A stretch of DNA of 64,000 bases from Boswellia sacra (taxonomy: Eukaryota; Streptophyta; Magnoliopsida; Sapindales; Burseraceae), in contig SNVD02005036.1 of the NCBI GenBank assembly GCA_013180625.2, positions 62,001-126,000 on the forward strand, read 5' to 3'. Below the pieces are notes generated by a model that was not told where the DNA came from, did not search any database, and saw nothing but the letters and a program-made list of their open reading frames with translations. Within the stretch, counting starts at the first letter, position 1, and the number at the start of each line of letters is the position of its first letter. This document shows positions 58,987-64,000 of this stretch, piece after piece. Made by a program: the position numbers and the translations under genes.

Positions 58987-59535
58987 CTATGAGTTGGGGA
59001 TATGCTTCCCATCCAGTTTTCTTATAAACTGACAAACAGGGTCGTTTTGAGTTAGATTCCCAAGACTATAGCGTTCCTGCTCATCTCGGAATTGTGTCCA
59101 CAAATTAAAAATTTCACGCTGCACAAGTCCACAAGAATGCTTCTCAAGAGTCACTCGGATATCATCCAAAGACTCCCTACTCAGTCCATTCTTGATGAAC
59201 TGTAACTTATCCTCTCGATTATTAGACAAATATCCCAAGGAGCGGCAACGCTGGTTACAAGTCCATCTTGCACATTTGGGACAAACTTGTAACCTTTTCG
59301 CTCTTCGCTTTTTAGCGTAAGAGCTTTCTCCCATACCTGGCATGTGAGAAACAATATTATCTGAAAATTCATAAGAAAATCGAACCTTGGCTTCAATTAA
59401 CCATCTTACTTCGACAGGCATATTCTTAAGCATCAACATCCTTACTCTTTCTGCGCGAGCTTTGTAAATTTTAAGCAAATCATTTTGAGGAAGAGAGGGA
59501 AAATGTTTGTGCAATTTTGAAAGAATGGTGTCCAT
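58987..59535 (-). CDS. Unrecognised Cys-rich ORF in Athila env slot
   Basis: Intact frame of 182 codons starting MDTILSKLHKHFPSLPQ (ATG at 59535; an in-frame Met 48 bases upstream gives 198). It follows the integrase stop by about 125 bp. Features are a helical N-terminal half, a basic patch KKRRAKRLQ, and a Cys cluster CPKCARWTCNQRC (about residues 93-105) that could bind zinc, then a mostly helical C-terminus ending in RKLDGKHIPNS. No transmembrane helix or signal peptide is seen, so it is not an obvious envelope protein. I do not recognise the family. It remains open while pol has decayed, which may be chance at this length. It may be a second captured host gene or an Athila-specific accessory protein. 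Confidence 0.55.
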   Translation of the reverse strand: MDTILSKLHKHFPSLPQNDLLKIYKARAERVRMLMLKNMPVEVRWLIEAKVRFSYEFSDNIVSHMPGMGESSYAKKRRAKRLQVCPKCARWTCNQRCRSLGYLSNNREDKLQFIKNGLSRESLDDIRVTLEKHSCGLVQREIFNLWTQFRDEQERYSLGNLTQNDPVCQFIRKLDGKHIPNS

Positions 59536-59659
59536 GTGAAAATGCGAGAAAAGAAAAGAAAATGAATGCAAGGTGAGCAACAATTTTTAGGGAACTGAAA
59601 ACCCGACTTTAATAGTCACGGAGTACCGTATCCGCCATTTGACCGGGAAAAATCAATCC

Positions 59660-60940
59660 TTAAAAAGGATCGACTAAAGCAATGGACTCTTCATTTTGGT
59701 CAAAATTTTCAAAGAATGGTTTTAACCGTTGTCCATTAACTTTAAACAACATGACCATTCTTTGGGTTCTCAATTTCAACTGCTCCATGAGGGAAAACAT
59801 TTTTAACAATGAAGGCCCAGTCCAACGTGACCGAAGTTTACCAGGAAACAAATGCAATCTTGAATCATACAAAAGAACTTTTTGTGAAGGTTCAAAAGAT
59901 TTTCTAACAATAAATTTGTCATGAAAAACCTTCATTTTTTCTTTGTAGATTTTAGAATTTTCATAAGCCTCATTCCTGATTTCTTCAAGTTCACTCAGTT
60001 GGAGTTTTCGTAACTTGCAAGCATCATTCAAGTTTGTGTTAAATGTTTTAATGGCCCAATAAGCTTTATGTTCAATTTCCACTGGCAAGTGACAAGGTTT
60101 TCCATAAACTAATCTATAAGGAGACATTCTCAATGATGTTTTGAAAGCAGTTCGGTAAGCCCAAAGTGCATCATTAAGTCTTAAAGACCAATCTTTACGA
60201 TTTGGGTTAACCTTTTTTTCTAAGATCTGTTTTATCTCCCTATTAGCTAATTCAACTTGTCCACTTGTTTGTGGGTGATAAGGTGTAGAAATTTTATGGG
60301 TTATTCCATATTTCTTCATTAAAGTTTCAAATGGTTTGTTACAAAAATGTGTACCCCCATCACTAATAATGGCTCGAGGAATTCCAAATATACTCAAGAT
60401 ATTCTCCTTCAAAAATTTGACAACTGTTTTGTGATCATTGTTTCGACATGGAATTGCCTCGACCCATTTTGAAACATAGTCCACTGCAACAAGGATGTAC
60501 ACAAAACCAAATGACGGTGGAAAAGGTCCTATAAAATCAATAACCCAACAGTCAAAGATTTCAACGACAAGAATGGGATTCAACGGCATCATGTTTCTTT
60601 TTGAAATAGATCCCAATTTTTGACAATTTTCACACGTTTTGCAAAATGCATGTGCATCTTTAAATAAGGTGGGCCAATAAAATCTACATTATAATATTTT
60701 AGCAGCTGTTTTTCTAGATGAAAAATGTCCTCCACATGCTTCAGAATAACAAAAGTTAATGACACTACTTACCTCATTGTCGGGTATGCATCTTCTCATT
60801 ATTTGGTCTGGACAATATTTGAACAGATATGGGTCATCCCAGTAAAAATTTTTCACCTCGGTTAAAAATTTTCTTTTGTCTTGAGCATTCCAATGAGGTG
60901 GCATTTTCCCTGTCGCAAGAAAATTTACAATGTTAGCAAA
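59660..60940 (-). pseudogene. Athila integrase, nearly complete
   Basis: Upstream part: MPPHWNAQDKRKFLTEVKNF at 60904, YCPDQIMRRCI and the zinc region (HFSSRKTAAKIL, then after a TAA at 60689-60691, [12 protein letters not shown] and [11 protein letters not shown]). A long open frame from 60616 to 59660 holds the catalytic core: [27 protein letters not shown] and [20 protein letters not shown], all three acidic residues present, then [20 protein letters not shown] and a C-terminal region ([20 protein letters not shown]). Only one clear stop is seen in the zinc region, so the core is well preserved. Confidence 0.9.
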
Positions 60941-62754
60941 CCAAGGTACAGTAGCAACGAAAAATAAAAATTCATCAGGAAAAGAATCATTGATAGGTGA
61001 AGTTTCAATTAATGTCTCTGTCGTTAGTCTTGAAAGATGATCAGCAACGACATTTTCGCTCCTTTCTTATCCTTTATTGCGATGTTAAATTCTTGGAGCA
61101 ATAAGATCCACCGTATCAATCTAGGTTTTGCATCCTGTTTAGACATTAAATATCTCACAGCTGCGTGGTCAGTTGTAAACAATTGTTGGAGAGCTTTTTT
61201 TAGATCGAAATTTGTCCCAATGCAAATACTACTGCAAGTAATTCTTTTTCAGTTGTTATGTAATTCATTTGTGCATCATTTAAAGTGCTACTTGTATAGT
61301 ATATCACATAAGGCTTACATTCTTTTCTTTGTCCTAAGACAGCACCAACTGCATAGTCGCTTGCATCACACATCAATTCAAAAGGCACGGACCAATCAGG
61401 AGATTGCATAATTGGAGCAGTAGTTAAAAGCCCAATTAATGTATCAAAGGCATTTTGACATTCTTGAGTCCATTCAAAGGAAGTATCTTTTATTAAGAGG
61501 TTACAAAGAGGTTTAGATATAGCACTAAAATTTCATATGAACCTCCTATAAAATCCAGCATGCCCTAAAAATGAACGAACCTCTTTAACTGTTTTTGGTG
61601 GAGACAAATGGGAAATTAATTCCACTTTTGCTTTGTCCACTTCAATTCCTTTAGAAGACACCACATGACCTAAGACAATTTCCGAAGTGACCATATAATG
61701 ACATTTTCCCAATTCAAAATAAGACCTTTTTCTACACACCTTTTTAGGACTTTTTCTAAGTTTTCAAGACAATTATAAAAAGAGTTTCCAAAGACAGTTA
61801 AATCATCCATGAAAACTTCTAAACAATGCTCGACCATGTCACTAAAAATGCTTAGCATGCATCTTTGAAAAGTGGCTGGGGCATTACAAAGTCCAAAAGG
61901 CATTCTCCTAAATATAAAAGTGCCAAGGGGCACGTGAATGTGGTCTTTTCTTGATCTTCGAGTGCAATGGGAATTTGATAATAGCCTGAGTATCCATCAA
62001 GAAAGCAGTAGTAGGGGTGTCCTGCTACTCTTTCAAGAATTTGGTCAAGGAAAGGTAAGGAAAAATGGTCTTTTCTAGTGACAGCATTTAATTTTCTATA
62101 ATCAATGCACATCCTCCAACTAGATGAGACACGAGTTGGCAATAATTCCCCCTTTTTATTTTTAACAACTGTAATGCCAGATTTTTTAGGTACTACTTGT
62201 GTAGGGCTTACCCACTTACTATCAGAAATAGGATAGATAATTCCCACATCAAGTTGTTTGAGAACTTCAGCCCTAATGACCTCTTTCATGTGTGGATTTA
62301 ATCTCCTTTGAGGTTGTTGAGATGTTTTGGCATTTTACTCTAAATGTATTCTATGTGTGCAAATTAAAGGGTTAATGCCTTTTATATCTTTTAAAGTCCA
62401 CCCAATTGCATTTTTATGCCTTTTAAGCACTTCTATCAACTTACCTTGTTGCTCGCAGGTGAGGGATGAAGAAATTACCACCGGATATGTCTGATTCTCC
62501 CCAAGATATGCATATTTCAGTCCTTCAGGTAAGGGCTTCAATTCTAACTTAGGAGCTTCCTCTTCCTTGCTGTCATTCATTTGCCCCAATTCTTCAAATC
62601 TTGATTTTGAGCCTTTTTCCAACACCTGTGCACAATCCAGTAAAGAATACATATCAGAAAGATCATGTTCTAGTTCCGTACTTGATTCTAACGAATTCAC
62701 TAAACAAGTTTCCAAAGGGTCAGAAGAACTCCCTTTTTGGATGTGATCTTCCAC
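60941..62754 (-). pseudogene. Athila reverse transcriptase and RNase H, decayed
   Basis: An N-terminal linker ends with LELKPLPEGLKYAYLGENQT and WTLKDIKGINPLICTHRI, then a TAA at 62335. RT follows from 62289: IIYPISDSKWVSPTQVVPKK, SWRMCIDYRKLNAVTRKDHF, FLDGYSGYYQIPIA, a frameshift near 61930, RRMPFGLCNAPATFQ and the active-site segment VFMDDLTVFGNS. A further frameshift near 61690 leads to VVSSKGIEVDKAKVELI and KEVRSFLGHAGFYRRFI. RNase H appears as FELMCDASDYAVGAVLGQRK and [16 protein letters not shown], shifting frame again at about 61200. At least four lesions are present. Confidence 0.9.
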
Positions 62755-62805
62755 AATAGATTCAATTACATTAGCCTCATCAATTTCATCTTCTTCTTCA
62801 TTTGG

Positions 62806-64000
62806 TTATTTGCACATATTGAAAACATTAAGTTCCAATGTCATGTTCCCAAATGATAGCTTCATGACTCCATTCCTGTAATTAATCAAAGCATTAGAGG
62901 TAGCTAGAAATGGATGCCCTAAAATAACAGGAATTGAATTGCTTACTTCCACTGGTTGTGTGTCCAAGACGATAAAATCCACTGGGTAAATGAATTTATC
63001 GACTTGAACTAACACATCTTTTACTATTCCTCTTGGTACCTTAATTGATCTATCAGCAAGCAAAAGAGTCACAGAAGTTGGTTTTAACTCACCTAGATTG
63101 AGTTTTTGAAAAATCGAGTATGGAAGCAAATTCACACTAGCACCAAGATCAAGTAAAGCTTGTTCAATTTTATGGTCTCCAATAACACATAAAATTGTAG
63201 GACAACCTGGATCCTTATATTTCACTGTATTATTATTTTGAAGAATAGCACTTACTTGCTCGGCTAGAAAGGCCTTCTTTTTCACATTTAGTTTTCTTTT
63301 CACAGTGCACAAATCTTTCAAAAATTTTGCATAAGAAGGTACCTGTTTGATCACATCAAGCAAGGGAATGTTGACCTTTACATGTTTGAAAATTTCAAAG
63401 ATTTCAGAATTGTGAGTTTGCTTCTTTTGTGTGGCTAATGCTTGAGGAAATGGAGGCACAGATGAGGATATGGTTTCCTCTTCGCTAGGTGTTGGTTTAG
63501 CAGCCTCCTCCTGCCCTTTAGAGATCGATTCTTCTTCTTTCTCACAAGGGTCAGGAATGTGTTTTTCAACAATCTTACCATTGCGAAGGGTCATGACTGA
63601 CTTGGCTTGGTCAAAGTAATGGTGACTTGAACTTCCTGCATTTGAGTTAGATTGATCTTTGGGGTTTTGCAATGTTTGAGAAGGAAATTTTCCCTTCTCT
63701 TGGATGCTAAATGTAGATACAAATTTTGCAAGAGTTTCAAACAAATTTGCTAATGTTTGAGCAGTTTGACTATTGAAAGTCTCTTGCTTTGTAATGAATG
63801 AATGCACCGTTTCTTCAAAGTCATTCCTAGGAGGAGGAGCATATGCATGATCATAAGAATTTTGAAAATTTTGTCGTGTTTGAAAAGGGACTTGTGAAGA
63901 TTGTGCATGATTATCATTTTTCCAACTAAGATTTGGATGATTTCTCCAACCAGGATTGTAGGTTTGTGAATATGGATTGTGATTTGGCCTTTTGAAAGTG
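62806..64000 (-). pseudogene. Athila gag C-terminus and aspartic protease, open to window edge
   Basis: The frame enters from the right edge with a gag tail (PYSQTYNPGWRNHPNLSWKN), Gln/Asn-rich linkers, MTLRNGKIVEKHIPDP, and the Lys-rich KFLKDLCTVKRKLNVKKKAF. It ends in a retroviral-type aspartic protease: ALLDLGASVNLLPYSIFQKL has DLG where DTG/DSG is usual (DLGAS is common in Athila), then VILGHPFLATSNALINYR. The frame stops at 62806. The stretch is open over nearly 400 codons; it is called a pseudogene because the element's pol is broken and the start is not visible. Confidence 0.8.

Larger units (their letters stand above)
55293..64000 (-). mobile_element. Athila-lineage Ty3/gypsy retrotransposon carrying host-like ORFs, 5' part outside window
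   Basis: On the minus strand, from the right edge: gag C-terminus, protease, RT, RNase H, integrase, an unrecognised ORF, a LOG-like gene, a long untranslated stretch, a polypurine tract and the 3' LTR. RT wording such as TQVVPKKSGITVV and FLDGYSGYYQIPIA is that of the Athila lineage (non-chromovirus gypsy). Athila elements have a long 3' region that often holds an env-like ORF; here that slot holds other sequences. The 5' LTR and gag start lie beyond 64000. Pol has several stops and frameshifts. Confidence 0.9.

Overview
The window is plant nuclear DNA, most likely from a eudicot. It is AT-rich. Three host genes carry short GT-AG introns and encode conserved plant proteins, and around them lies a dense, partly nested set of LTR retrotransposons plus DNA transposons. 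Initiator-Met-tRNA-type primer binding sites (TGGTATCAGAG) recur through the window. The species cannot be read from the sequence.

Layout. 1-14790: a minus-strand SIRE-type Ty1-copia element (A) with an extra 3' ORF, split by a plus-strand SIRE-type element (B, 4012-11523) that has both LTRs but has lost its integrase by an in-frame deletion. 14791-19395: a plus-strand, short-LTR Ale/Retrofit-like copia (C), sitting in the LTR of A, carrying a LINE-like tail in its leader and truncated in pol. 19650-20590: a non-autonomous element with about 300-bp inverted arms. 20627-26048: a full-length hAT transposon with an intact spliced transposase gene. 28004-30269: ARPC3 (Arp2/3 complex subunit 3). 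30939-36764: a Ty3/gypsy chromovirus with two 582-bp LTRs, followed 25 bp later by an opposite-strand solo LTR of a related family (36790-37337). 38162-40647: a gag-only non-autonomous retrotransposon (TR-GAG type) with a perfect 5-bp target duplication. 42477-46153: a UBP22-like histone H2B deubiquitinase gene. 46932-52112: a convergent minus-strand gene for an SLC35F5/THI74-like transporter, whose fifth intron holds two strongly self-complementary insertions. 53.7-55.3 kb: a plus-strand relative of copia A, cut in gag by a minus-strand Athila-lineage gypsy element running from 55293 out of the window.

Most notable: in the Athila element, the slot between integrase and 3' LTR (where Athila elements usually carry an env-like ORF) holds an intronless LOG-like cytokinin-activating enzyme gene (one in-frame TGA) and an unrecognised 182-codon Cys-rich ORF. 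Also notable: two neighbouring gypsy insertions share a palindromic target, AGC-NNNN-GCT, with 4-bp duplications. ARPC3 intron 1 consists largely of three tandem copies of the intron 1/exon 2 junction.

The three host genes look complete and functional. ARPC3 acts in actin branching, UBP22 in the SAGA deubiquitination module, and the DMT protein in membrane transport; nothing suggests they work together. Nearly all retrotransposon ORFs are decayed; the hAT transposase is the exception.
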